Below, piece after piece: positions 44,917 to 52,722 of a DNA stretch of 52,722 nt (position 1 is its first letter; every line of letters begins with the position of its first letter). The position numbers were made by a program, and so were the translations under genes. Where the stretch lies: positions 1 to 52,722 of the forward strand of contig JAURLP010000008.1 in NCBI GenBank assembly GCA_030831165.1, given 5' to 3'. Under the pieces are notes generated by a model that saw only the letters and a list, made by a program, of their open reading frames with translations, was not told the origin of the DNA and did not search any database. Origin of the DNA: Gammaproteobacteria bacterium. Lineage in GTDB: Bacteria; Pseudomonadota; Gammaproteobacteria; Pseudomonadales; Pseudohongiellaceae.

Positions 44917-46299
44917 ATGAGCGCTGTTCCATTTACAAACTTAACTCTTCGTTCTGAGTTACAGTCAAGCATAGCCATCCAAGGTTATGAGTCAATGACG
45001 CCGGTTCAGGAACAGACTCTTCCTCATTTGCTCAATGGCAAGGATTTAATCGCGCAGGCGAAGACGGGCAGCGGCAAAACAGCAGCTTTTGCAATTGCTT
45101 TGCTCAATAAACTTGATGCCCAATTATATTGCACTCAAGCGCTGGTTTTATGCCCGACCCGGGAATTGGCAGATCAGGTAGCATCGGAAATACGCAGGCT
45201 CGCCAGTAATATTCCCAATATCAAATTGCTCACACTTTATGGCGGCAAAGCAATGGGTCCGCAACTGGCTTCTTTACGAAGAGATCCGCATATCGTAGTG
45301 GGTACGCCAGGGCGCATCCTGAAACATATTGAGAAAGAAACTCTGCATCTCGATAAAGTACAAACGCTGGTTTTGGATGAGGCGGACCGTATGTTAGACA
45401 TGGGTTTTCATGATGACATCATGAAAATTATCAGCCAGACGGCAAGCTCCAGACAGACCTTATTGTTTTCAGCGACCTATCCAGAGGCTATCAAGCAAAT
45501 CAGCGACAAGGTGCAAGGTGATCCGGTTGATATTCGTGTCGAAGCCAGCCACCACAGTCCTGATATTGAACAGGTTTTCTATCAAATAGAAAACAGTAAA
45601 CGGGAAGAGGCCTTGTATAAAGTGATTGCACATTATCGGCCTGAGTCGACACTGGTGTTCTGCAACACCAAGCAGCAGTGTCAGGAACTTGCGAATGAAT
45701 TCCGTCAACATGACCTGCATGCTTTAGCCTTGCATGGAGATCTGGAACAGTTTGAGCGAGATCAGGTGCTTACCCAGTTTTCCGGTAAGAGCAGCTCGAT
45801 TTTGATTGCTACCGATGTGGCCGCGCGTGGTCTTGATGTAAAAGAGCTGGCTGCAGTTATTAATTATGAACTGAGTCACGACCCTGAAGTGCACATCCAT
45901 CGCATCGGTCGTACGGCTCGGGCTGGCAGTAAGGGGCTGGCGGTAAGTTTGTTTACTGACTCAGAAAGGCGGCGCTTGGAAGCTATCGAGCAATATCAAG
46001 GTTCACCAGCAACTTTGGTCAGTGTGTCGACACTTAAGATACCTGAAAAGTTAAAGCTCTATCCGCCTATGGTCACGATCTTTGTTAATGCGGGTCGTAA
46101 GGAAAAGCTAAGACCCGGTGACTTGCTAGGTGCACTGACAGCGAGCGGGGAAATTGCTGGTGAGCAGATTGGTAAGATAACCCTGTTTGATAAAGTTGCT
46201 TATGTCGCCGTTGAACAGAAGATGGCAAAGCAGGCTCTAACGATGCTTGCTGATGGTAAAATAAAAGGAAGGAACTACAGGGCGCGTTTGTTGCGTTAG
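44917..46299 (+). CDS. dbpA: DEAD-box ATP-dependent RNA helicase DbpA
   Basis: A 460-residue helicase starting at 44,917; an in-frame ATG at 44,884 coincides with a TATGAT -10-like box, so it is less likely. Motifs: Q-motif region YESMTPVQEQTLP, I AKTGSGKT, Ia PTRELA, II DEAD, III SAT, and VI HRIGRTARAG. The C-terminal RNA-binding domain (FVNAGRKEKLRPGDLLGALT) is the DbpA type that targets 23S rRNA hairpin 92. It acts in large-subunit assembly. Confidence 0.93.
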   Translation: MSAVPFTNLTLRSELQSSIAIQGYESMTPVQEQTLPHLLNGKDLIAQAKTGSGKTAAFAIALLNKLDAQLYCTQALVLCPTRELADQVASEIRRLASNIPNIKLLTLYGGKAMGPQLASLRRDPHIVVGTPGRILKHIEKETLHLDKVQTLVLDEADRMLDMGFHDDIMKIISQTASSRQTLLFSATYPEAIKQISDKVQGDPVDIRVEASHHSPDIEQVFYQIENSKREEALYKVIAHYRPESTLVFCNTKQQCQELANEFRQHDLHALALHGDLEQFERDQVLTQFSGKSSSILIATDVAARGLDVKELAAVINYELSHDPEVHIHRIGRTARAGSKGLAVSLFTDSERRRLEAIEQYQGSPATLVSVSTLKIPEKLKLYPPMVTIFVNAGRKEKLRPGDLLGALTASGEIAGEQIGKITLFDKVAYVAVEQKMAKQALTMLADGKIKGRNYRARLLR

Positions 46300-46349
46300 C
46301 AATAGTCTGCAAGACAAGGTTGTGCTGGAATTTCGGCAGGGCCTTTTAT

Positions 46350-47804
46350 CTATTGCAAGTAAACCCAAGTCAAAAGTGCGTCCATTAATTCCACTCCGGG
46401 GCCACGATCGGCCAACTCATGATTCATGATGCCAGCAACCACAAAAGTCCTGTTATTTTGGGAATAAACATACCCTGCAACAGCCGATACTTCATCCAGA
46501 GTTCCTGTCTTGATGTGCATACGACCAGTCATGTTATTACCACGAAGTCGGTTTCTCATGGTGCCGTCAAGTCCGTTTATGGGTAATGAAGTAATATATT
46601 CCGGCATATAAGGGCTGCTGTACGCGCTTTGTAATATATCACCTAGCAAGGCCGTACTGACTCGGGTGTCCCGGGAAAGACCTGCACCATTGGATAATTG
46701 CAATTGATCTGAACCAAGACCCTTTAACTCCAGATATGATGCTACTGCTTCTATACCTTTTTCCACAGTGGCAGGTGGGCCCAGAATTTCTGCACCTAGT
46801 GTTAACAACAGATGCCTTGTCATAAGGTTGTTGCTGAATTTATTAATGGATTTGATTACATCTGACATGGGAGAGGATGCCCAGATAAGTATTGGTTCGA
46901 GATCTTCCGGTGCTTGACCAAGTACCAGGTGGCCTAACAAATCGCCTCCTAACTCTTGCCATAATTCCTGGAAAAGCCCAAAGGTATAGCCAGGTGCATC
47001 AAGCACCTCCCGGGTCATTTGATACTGCAGACAGCCGGAAGGAAACTGGCCTTCAAAAATCACTTGTGTTGAGTCGTTTGGATTAATGTTAAAACTGACT
47101 CCACGTTGATAACCACGACAGGCGCCGTTGACCTGTCTTAGACGGTTATCAATTTTAAGATTCGGGAGTTGAGGGTCTGTGTGTATGATTACGTTACGGC
47201 CGTTAGGGTCCGGATAAAAATAAAATGCGACAGACTGAAAATTGGAAATGACGGCATTGGGATTGGTGTTATAGGAGCGTCCTCCCTGATTATCCAGACT
47301 CTCTAACTGTTCAACCGAGGGGTCAAAATAACTACCATCCAGTACCAGGTTGCCAGTGATGTATTCAATGCCTGTTCTTTGCAGAGCTTTCAGCATACTG
47401 CGAAGCTGTTCCTCCACCAGGAAAGGGTCACCACCACCTTTCAATAACAAGTCTCCCTGCAGGATGCCATCTGCAATTGTGCCGAGCGCATATAACTCGG
47501 TCTTCCAGGTGAAAGCCGGACCCAGACTTTCCAGTGCGGTAAGTGTTGTTATTGTTTTCACCGCAGAAGCTGGGTTCATCGCTTGATCTGCATTAAATGC
47601 TAGTAAAGGAGTATCAGCACCAACTTCTCTGACAAAAAGGCTGACGCTATTTTTTGGAAGATTATGTCCATCCATCACAAGCTGAACGCCTGGAGGAATA
47701 ACACCTATATCAGGATTTATATTTTCCTGCGCCTGTGTTGCCAGCGCAAAAAAGGCTGACAATATAGTCAAAACGATTAGAGGGTATTGCAACGATTTAA
47801 ACAT
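46350..47804 (-). CDS. dacB: D-alanyl-D-alanine carboxypeptidase/endopeptidase (PBP4)
   Basis: A 484-residue class C penicillin-binding protein. A signal peptide ends near ATQAQ. Active-site SxxK is Ser80-Ala-Val-Lys83 in NPASAVK, the SNN triad is in KFSNNLMTR, and KTG is in HIKTGTLD. It trims or cleaves cross-links of peptidoglycan in the periplasm. Convergent with dbpA, 50 bp apart. It lies 32 bp from yhbY on the same strand. Confidence 0.93.
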   Translation of the reverse strand: MFKSLQYPLIVLTILSAFFALATQAQENINPDIGVIPPGVQLVMDGHNLPKNSVSLFVREVGADTPLLAFNADQAMNPASAVKTITTLTALESLGPAFTWKTELYALGTIADGILQGDLLLKGGGDPFLVEEQLRSMLKALQRTGIEYITGNLVLDGSYFDPSVEQLESLDNQGGRSYNTNPNAVISNFQSVAFYFYPDPNGRNVIIHTDPQLPNLKIDNRLRQVNGACRGYQRGVSFNINPNDSTQVIFEGQFPSGCLQYQMTREVLDAPGYTFGLFQELWQELGGDLLGHLVLGQAPEDLEPILIWASSPMSDVIKSINKFSNNLMTRHLLLTLGAEILGPPATVEKGIEAVASYLELKGLGSDQLQLSNGAGLSRDTRVSTALLGDILQSAYSSPYMPEYITSLPINGLDGTMRNRLRGNNMTGRMHIKTGTLDEVSAVAGYVYSQNNRTFVVAGIMNHELADRGPGVELMDALLTWVYLQ

Positions 47805-47836
47805 GAAACTGAATTCCTCATTGCGGCCAGTGATGC

Positions 47837-48145
47837 TTACTGATTATGTCGGAGTATATTTGAAAGCTTTGGGTTGGGATTTTTAGCCGGTTTATAAATT
47901 AATGCAACATGTCCAATTAACTGAACCAATTCAGCCTTATGTGATTTGCATATTGATTCGACAAGGGCTTTTTTTTCGTCTCGGTCATTACTATGAACCT
48001 TAATTTTGATAAGCTCATGATCATTCAAGGCGCGATCAATTTCAGAGTTTATGTTTTCATTTATTCCATTGGCAATAATTACTATGGGTGATAAATGATG
48101 CCCTATACTACGAAATTGTTTTTGCTGCTTATTATCGAGAGACAT
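47837..48145 (-). CDS. yhbY: Ribosome assembly RNA-binding protein YhbY
   Basis: A 102-residue CRM-domain protein. Recognised from the start LDNKQQKQFRSIGHHLSPIV, GINENINSEIDRALNDHELI and the end GHVALIYKPAKNP. It binds RNA during large-subunit maturation. It is divergent from rlmE across 62 bp, as in E. coli. Confidence 0.95.
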   Translation of the reverse strand: MSLDNKQQKQFRSIGHHLSPIVIIANGINENINSEIDRALNDHELIKIKVHSNDRDEKKALVESICKSHKAELVQLIGHVALIYKPAKNPNPKLSNILRHNQ

Positions 48146-48207
48146 ATCTAAGAGTCCTGAAAATTGATCTATTCTACCTAAAATCCCGTAAATTAAGTAA
48201 GTATTGA

Positions 48208-48843
48208 ATGGTTAAAGCCACTAAGAACAAAAGTAAGAGCAGCCAGACCTGGTTAAAAGAGCATAGGGATGATATTTACGTTCGCAAATCCAAAGTCGAT
48301 GGCTATCGGTCAAGGGCTGCCTATAAGTTGCTAGAGCTCAACAAGAAAGACCATTTGTTTAAAAAAGGGATGACAGTGGTTGATTTGGGAGCGGCACCTG
48401 GAGGCTGGTCACAGGTTGCAATCAGTCTGGTTCAGCCTGGTGGAATGGTGCTAGCCACAGATATTCTGGATATGGAAAGCATTCCTGGTGTGGACTTTGT
48501 GCAGGGGGATTTTACCGAAACAAGTTGTTTGGACGAGCTTCTACAAAAGTTGGGAGACAGAAAAGTTGACCTTGTTATTTCTGATATGGCCCCCAATATA
48601 AGTGGTATGCCCGAAATAGATCAGCCCAGAGCCATGAACTTGGTTCAATTGGCGATGGATTTTGCTGAAAACAAATTGCACAAGGGCGGATCTTTGCTGA
48701 TGAAAGCCTTTCAGGGCGAGGGGTTTGAGAGTTTATTGAAGCAGCTAAGAGCTGACTATCAGAGTGTACTTAGTCGTAAACCAGATGCTTCTCGAGCACG
48801 GTCCAAGGAAATTTATCTGCTAGCTAAAGGCAAAAAAAATTAG
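48208..48843 (+). CDS. rlmE: 23S rRNA 2'-O-methyltransferase RlmE
   Basis: A 211-residue FtsJ/RrmJ enzyme that methylates U2552 of 23S rRNA. The SAM site VVDLGAAPGGWSQV lies at residues 57-70. The K-D-K-E catalytic set begins with Lys40 in SRAAYK, and continues with the Asp in ISDMAPN and the Lys in LLMKAFQGEG. Length is normal. It heads the rlmE-ftsH pair; sigma-32 control is common for it but no clear site is visible here. Confidence 0.97.
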   Translation: MVKATKNKSKSSQTWLKEHRDDIYVRKSKVDGYRSRAAYKLLELNKKDHLFKKGMTVVDLGAAPGGWSQVAISLVQPGGMVLATDILDMESIPGVDFVQGDFTETSCLDELLQKLGDRKVDLVISDMAPNISGMPEIDQPRAMNLVQLAMDFAENKLHKGGSLLMKAFQGEGFESLLKQLRADYQSVLSRKPDASRARSKEIYLLAKGKKN

Positions 48844-49034
48844 TTTCTATGGAAACCATAAGTTTTAAAAAGCCAGCCGATAGCGAACAAAGATAGGAAA
48901 AATCAGCTATTCATGCCAAAATAAAGGCGAATATAGACACTAAGCGAGATGTAAAAATCCATCAGACTTTCCTGAATTTACCAAAGCTAAACTATTGGTA
49001 GTCTCGGTAAAGAGTAAGGAGGGAGTATAAACTC

Positions 49035-50993
49035 TTGAATGATATGGCAAAAAATTTATTACTTTGGATGATTATTGCGGCGGTGCTGTTAACCGTTTTT
49101 AATAATTTCAGCCAGCCCACAGCCTCGGAACAGTTGATCTATTCGGATTTTATTGCTGAAGTCCAATCGGGTCAGATTGCAGAAGTCAATATTAGCAATC
49201 TGAGTATTCTTGGTGAACGCAAAAATGGCACAAGATTTAATACAGTTTTGCCATATTTCGGCGATGATAAATTACTGGATGATCTTTTAGCGAATGATGT
49301 TGATGTCAGAATATCTGAGCCTGAACGTCAAAGCATCTGGACCCAGTTACTGGTGGCCAGTTTCCCAATTCTTATTATCATTGCTGTCTTCATGTTTTTT
49401 ATGCGCCAAATGCAAGGCGGTGGCGTAGGTGGGAAAGGCGGCCCAATGGCCTTTGGAAAAAGTAAGGCCAAGATGCTGAGTGAAGATCAGGTCAAAATCA
49501 CTTTTGCCGATGTCGCAGGCGTAGATGAAGCCAAAGAAGATGTTAAAGAACTGGTAGATTTTTTGAGAGAGCCAGATAAATTCCAGCGCCTTGGGGGAAG
49601 AATTCCCCGTGGTGTTCTGATGGTTGGGCAACCCGGTACCGGTAAAACATTACTGGCTAAAGCGATTGCCGGAGAAGCGAAAGTACCATTCTTCTCAATT
49701 TCAGGTTCAGATTTCGTTGAAATGTTTGTGGGGGTCGGTGCTTCCCGTGTGCGTGATATGTTTGATCAGGCTAAAAAGCAGTCCCCCTGTATTATCTTCA
49801 TTGATGAAATTGATGCTGTAGGCCGACATCGTGGCGCAGGTCTGGGTGGAGGACATGATGAGCGGGAACAAACTTTAAACCAGCTACTTGTTGAGATGGA
49901 CGGCTTCGAAGGTAATGATGGCGTCATTGTTATTGCTGCTACTAACCGTCCTGATGTGTTGGATCCGGCCCTGCTTAGACCGGGTCGATTTGATAGGCAA
50001 GTTGTGGTTGGTTTGCCAGACATCCGGGGACGCGAACAAATATTGAAAGTACATATGCGTAAAGTGCCAATTTCGGACGGTGTCAATCCATCTGTTCTAG
50101 CGCGTGCAACACCAGGGTTTTCTGGTGCAGATCTGGCTAATCTGGTGAATGAGGCGGCGTTGTTTGCAGCTCGTGGTCAGAAGCAAAAAGTCACCATGGA
50201 AGAGTTCGAAAAAGCTAAAGATAAAATCATGATGGGTGCCGAGCGTAAATCCATGGTGATGTCTGATAAGGAAAAAATGAATACGGCTTATCACGAAGCC
50301 GGACACACCATCGTTGGTCGTCTGGTGCCAGAACATGACCCTGTTTACAAGGTCAGCATTATTCCTCGTGGCAGAGCCTTGGGTGTGACTATGTTTTTAC
50401 CTGAGGAAGATCGTTATAGTCATAGTAAACAAAGTATTCTGAGTCAGATATGTTCGCTTTATGGGGGGCGTATTGCCGAAGAAATGACATTGGGCAAAAA
50501 TGGTGTCACCACCGGTGCTTCCAATGACATACAGCGGGCGACTCAAATGGCCCACAACATGGTCAAGAAGTGGGGCTTATCAGAAAAACTTGGCCCACTA
50601 CAATATGATGATGAACAGGAAGAAGTTTTCCTGGGGCGCTCAGCGGGCAGCAGTGCTAAAGTTTTATCTCTGGAAACAACTAAAGCTATTGATGAAGAAG
50701 TTCGAGCCATTATTGATTCCTGTTACAACAAAGCTTATGAGATATTGACAGAAAACCGGGATATCCTGGAAGCAATGAAAGATGCCTTAATGGAATACGA
50801 AACACTTGATGTTGGACAGATTGACGATCTTATGGCCAGAAAAACCCCTCGAACACCTGCAGAGTGGGATGATGATGATTATCAGTCAGGAACGCCAAGT
50901 TCTGAAAATAAAGAGAAAGGTAAAAAAGAAGGTAATAAAGAAAGCAAAGAGTCTTCTGGGAAGCCTATTGGTGGTCCAGCAGGAGAGCACTAA
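49035..50993 (+). CDS. ftsH: ATP-dependent zinc metalloprotease FtsH
   Basis: A 652-residue membrane protease. It starts with TTG at 49,035 (GGAGG about 10 bp upstream) or ATG at 49,044. Two membrane helices (about 5-23 and 104-123) flank a periplasmic domain. The AAA module has Walker A GQPGTGKT at 198-205, where the usual second residue is Pro, Walker [10 protein letters not shown] and the [11 protein letters not shown]. The zinc motif HEAGH is intact. The C-terminus is Lys/Glu-rich. It degrades membrane and regulatory proteins. Confidence 0.97.
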   Translation: MNDMAKNLLLWMIIAAVLLTVFNNFSQPTASEQLIYSDFIAEVQSGQIAEVNISNLSILGERKNGTRFNTVLPYFGDDKLLDDLLANDVDVRISEPERQSIWTQLLVASFPILIIIAVFMFFMRQMQGGGVGGKGGPMAFGKSKAKMLSEDQVKITFADVAGVDEAKEDVKELVDFLREPDKFQRLGGRIPRGVLMVGQPGTGKTLLAKAIAGEAKVPFFSISGSDFVEMFVGVGASRVRDMFDQAKKQSPCIIFIDEIDAVGRHRGAGLGGGHDEREQTLNQLLVEMDGFEGNDGVIVIAATNRPDVLDPALLRPGRFDRQVVVGLPDIRGREQILKVHMRKVPISDGVNPSVLARATPGFSGADLANLVNEAALFAARGQKQKVTMEEFEKAKDKIMMGAERKSMVMSDKEKMNTAYHEAGHTIVGRLVPEHDPVYKVSIIPRGRALGVTMFLPEEDRYSHSKQSILSQICSLYGGRIAEEMTLGKNGVTTGASNDIQRATQMAHNMVKKWGLSEKLGPLQYDDEQEEVFLGRSAGSSAKVLSLETTKAIDEEVRAIIDSCYNKAYEILTENRDILEAMKDALMEYETLDVGQIDDLMARKTPRTPAEWDDDDYQSGTPSSENKEKGKKEGNKESKESSGKPIGGPAGEH

Positions 50994-51014
50994 ATTTATA
51001 TTTATTTAACTTTT

Positions 51015-51040
51015 AAAGGAGCTCATTGAGCTCCTTTTTT
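51015..51040 (+). terminator. Terminator after ftsH
   Basis: Arms AAAGGAGCTC (51,015-51,024) and GAGCTCCTTT (51,028-51,037) with a 3-base loop and a T-run. It ends only one base before the folP ATG, so folP must be read by read-through or from a promoter inside ftsH. Confidence 0.88.
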
Positions 51041-51041
51041 A

Positions 51042-51887
51042 ATGTCTGAATGCTCCATGAATTTTGCCGGAAAAGTACTAGATTTTAATACTCCAAAAGT
51101 AATGGGAATATTAAATGTAACACCTGACTCTTTTTCAGATGGGAATGAGTTATTTCTTGACTCAGGTGAGGTGTCTCTTGATAAGGCGCTGCTCCGTGCA
51201 GAAGCTATGAGTGAAGCAGGGGCGGCATTTATCGATATCGGAGGGGAATCAACAAAACCTGGTGCCGCAACAGTAAGTCTTGAAGAGGAAATTGATCGTG
51301 TCTTACCGCTTGTTGAACTGATACATAAAAATATTGATGTCATTATTTCAGTAGATACCAGTTCGCCAGAAATTATGTTGCAAGCAGCCAGCGCTGGGGC
51401 AGGCTTAATTAATGATGTTCGAGCTCTGCAGAGACCAGGCGCCATTGAAGCAGTAAGCAAAATTGATCTTCCTGTATGTCTGATGCACATGCAGGGAAGT
51501 CCCGCGACCATGCAAGAAGCACCTCGGTATGACAATCTGGTCAATGAGGTTATCAGTTTTTTAGACAGTCGAATTCTGGCTTGTACTGCTGCTGGGATAG
51601 ATAGAAATCAAATTATCGTTGATCCTGGTTTTGGATTTGGTAAAACGCTTGAACATAACCTTGAACTGCTTGGCAGACTTTCCGAATTTGAAAAGCTAAA
51701 ATTGCCACTTCTTGTAGGGCTGTCTCGTAAAGCCATGTTGGGTTTAATTACAGGAAAAAGCGTGAGAGATAGAAAAGCAGCGAGTATTGCTGCAGCGGTT
51801 ATAGCCCTTATGAAAGGTGCTAATATAATTCGTACGCATGATGTGCCGGATACTGTAGATGCCATGAAAGTCTATCAGGCAGTATAA
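51042..51887 (+). CDS. folP: Dihydropteroate synthase
   Basis: A 281-residue TIM-barrel enzyme joining p-aminobenzoate to the pterin diphosphate in folate synthesis, and the target of sulfonamides. Conserved parts: MGILNVTPDSFSDG, FIDIGGESTKPGA and VDPGFGFGKT, then LVGLSRKAMLG and the end IIRTHDVPDT. Start 51,042 lacks a free ribosome-binding site because the terminator hairpin is directly upstream; 51,057 is the alternative. It sits between ftsH and glmM in the usual order. Confidence 0.95.
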   Translation: MSECSMNFAGKVLDFNTPKVMGILNVTPDSFSDGNELFLDSGEVSLDKALLRAEAMSEAGAAFIDIGGESTKPGAATVSLEEEIDRVLPLVELIHKNIDVIISVDTSSPEIMLQAASAGAGLINDVRALQRPGAIEAVSKIDLPVCLMHMQGSPATMQEAPRYDNLVNEVISFLDSRILACTAAGIDRNQIIVDPGFGFGKTLEHNLELLGRLSEFEKLKLPLLVGLSRKAMLGLITGKSVRDRKAASIAAAVIALMKGANIIRTHDVPDTVDAMKVYQAV

Positions 51888-51962
51888 AAAAGGAACTTAA
51901 AGAACTCTAAAGCTACTAAGTAGTTTATGGAAGATTGTTATTTTTAATAAGAAGGGCTAAGA

Positions 51963-52722
51963 GTGAGCAAAGTAAAAAAGTATTTTGGGACTGATGGTAT
52001 AAGGGGTCGGGTCGGAGAGTATCCGGTTACTCCTGATTTCTTTCTAAAACTAGGCTGGGCAACCGGAAAAGTTTTAGCAAAAACACCTGGCAGTACTGTT
52101 TTAATTGGTAAAGACACTCGAATTTCTGGCTATATGTTTGAATCTGCGCTCGAGGCAGGATTAACCTCAGCGGGTGTAGATATAAAGCTCTTAGGTCCAA
52201 TGCCAACCCCCGCAGTTGCCTATCTCACAAGCACATTCCAAGCACAGGCAGGCATTGTTATCAGTGCGTCTCATAACAGCTATGAGGATAACGGAATTAA
52301 GTTTTTTTCCACACAAGGGACTAAGCTTGGGGATGATATTGAATTTGCCATTGAAGATGCTTTGGATTCTGAATTACAAACCGTTAGTTCAAATAAAATT
52401 GGGAAGGCATCTCGAATCTCAGACGCTAGTGGCCGTTACATAGAGTTTTGTAAAGGAACTATTGAAAGCAGGATAAAGTTTAATGGCCTGAAAATTGTGC
52501 TTGATTGTGCCAATGGCGCTACTTATCACATAGCTCCCAGTGTATTTAAAGAGTTAGGTGCTGAAGTGATTGTGATTGCCAACAACCCTAATGGCCTAAA
52601 TATTAATAATGATTGTGGATCAACCAAACCGCTAGAATTAGTTAAAGCTGTATTGGCTAATGAGGCTGATCTGGGAATTGCCTTCGATGGGGATGGTGAC
52701 AGGGTGCAGATGGTAGATCACA
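51963..52722 (+). CDS. glmM: Phosphoglucosamine mutase, N-terminal part (cut by window edge)
   Basis: Starts with GTG at 51,963 (AAGGGC upstream) and stays open to the last base, giving 253 codons of a protein normally near 445. [14 protein letters not shown] is the diagnostic N-terminus. The phosphoserine loop ISASHN has Ser103, and the metal loop DGDGDR is the last motif seen. It interconverts glucosamine 6- and 1-phosphate for peptidoglycan and lipopolysaccharide synthesis. Confidence 0.96.
   Translation, partial: MSKVKKYFGTDGIRGRVGEYPVTPDFFLKLGWATGKVLAKTPGSTVLIGKDTRISGYMFESALEAGLTSAGVDIKLLGPMPTPAVAYLTSTFQAQAGIVISASHNSYEDNGIKFFSTQGTKLGDDIEFAIEDALDSELQTVSSNKIGKASRISDASGRYIEFCKGTIESRIKFNGLKIVLDCANGATYHIAPSVFKELGAEVIVIANNPNGLNINNDCGSTKPLELVKAVLANEADLGIAFDGDGDRVQMVDH

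Noticed and set aside
48880-48900. Palindrome copy after rlmE (GCCGATAGCGAACAAAG)
   Set aside because: Only one arm resembles the family; chance similarity cannot be excluded.
1-52722. CRISPR arrays, tRNA or rRNA genes, complete insertion sequences
   Set aside because: No regularly spaced repeats, no cloverleaf besides tmRNA, and no transposase or integrase frame was found.

Overview
The window reads as chromosome of a gammaproteobacterium, most likely marine and heterotrophic. The gene set and order (smpB, ratA-rnfH, bamE, fur, recN, grpE-dnaK-dnaJ, dapB, carA-carB, greA, yhbY, rlmE, ftsH, folP, glmM) is the classical gammaproteobacterial housekeeping neighbourhood, and the tmRNA tag reads ANDENYALAA. 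The exact genus cannot be fixed from the sequence alone.

Region 1 (about 1-17,300) is accessory DNA lying downstream of the 3' end of ssrA (tmRNA, minus strand, 17,306-17,668). It holds secreted hydrolases and unknown proteins, two GFA-family genes, and a divergent catabolic locus: carboxymuconolactone decarboxylase-like, hydroxyisobutyrate dehydrogenase-like and metallo-beta-lactamase genes on the minus strand, facing MmgE/PrpD, a NitT/TauT-type ABC importer, a secreted lactonase-like enzyme and a secreted two-domain glyoxalase-fold protein on the plus strand. Closer to ssrA lie a DUF885 lipoprotein, an exported HNH nuclease, a small secreted domain protein and a porin with an in-frame TAG stop. 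An 18-bp stretch identical to the tmRNA 3' end recurs at 2,291, recurs with one mismatch at 11,580 and is degenerate at 11,351. Two of these copies sit inside a roughly 240-bp duplicated unit. A short GTCYGCT...AGCRGAC palindrome family lies just past the stop codons of several accessory genes. I read this as tandem remnants of elements integrated at ssrA, with no integrase left in view.

Region 2 (17,300-23,150): tmRNA and smpB, then a secreted caspase-family protein with PPC-type repeats, a sodium-dependent (NSS) transporter, ratA and rnfH. The caspase and NSS genes separate smpB from ratA-rnfH, which usually lie close together.

Region 3 (23,150-52,722) is mostly core. It covers outer-membrane assembly (bamE), iron regulation (fur), DNA repair (recN), the heat-shock chaperones with a consensus sigma-32 promoter ahead of grpE, lysine/peptidoglycan and carbamoyl-phosphate synthesis (dapB, carAB), transcription and RNA functions (greA, dbpA, yhbY, rlmE), cell-wall and membrane proteolysis (dacB, ftsH), folate synthesis (folP) and the start of glmM, which is cut by the window edge. 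Between these are transporter genes (MATE, OFA-type MFS, cystine/dicarboxylate symporter with a sulfurtransferase, EamA) and two unknown secreted proteins.
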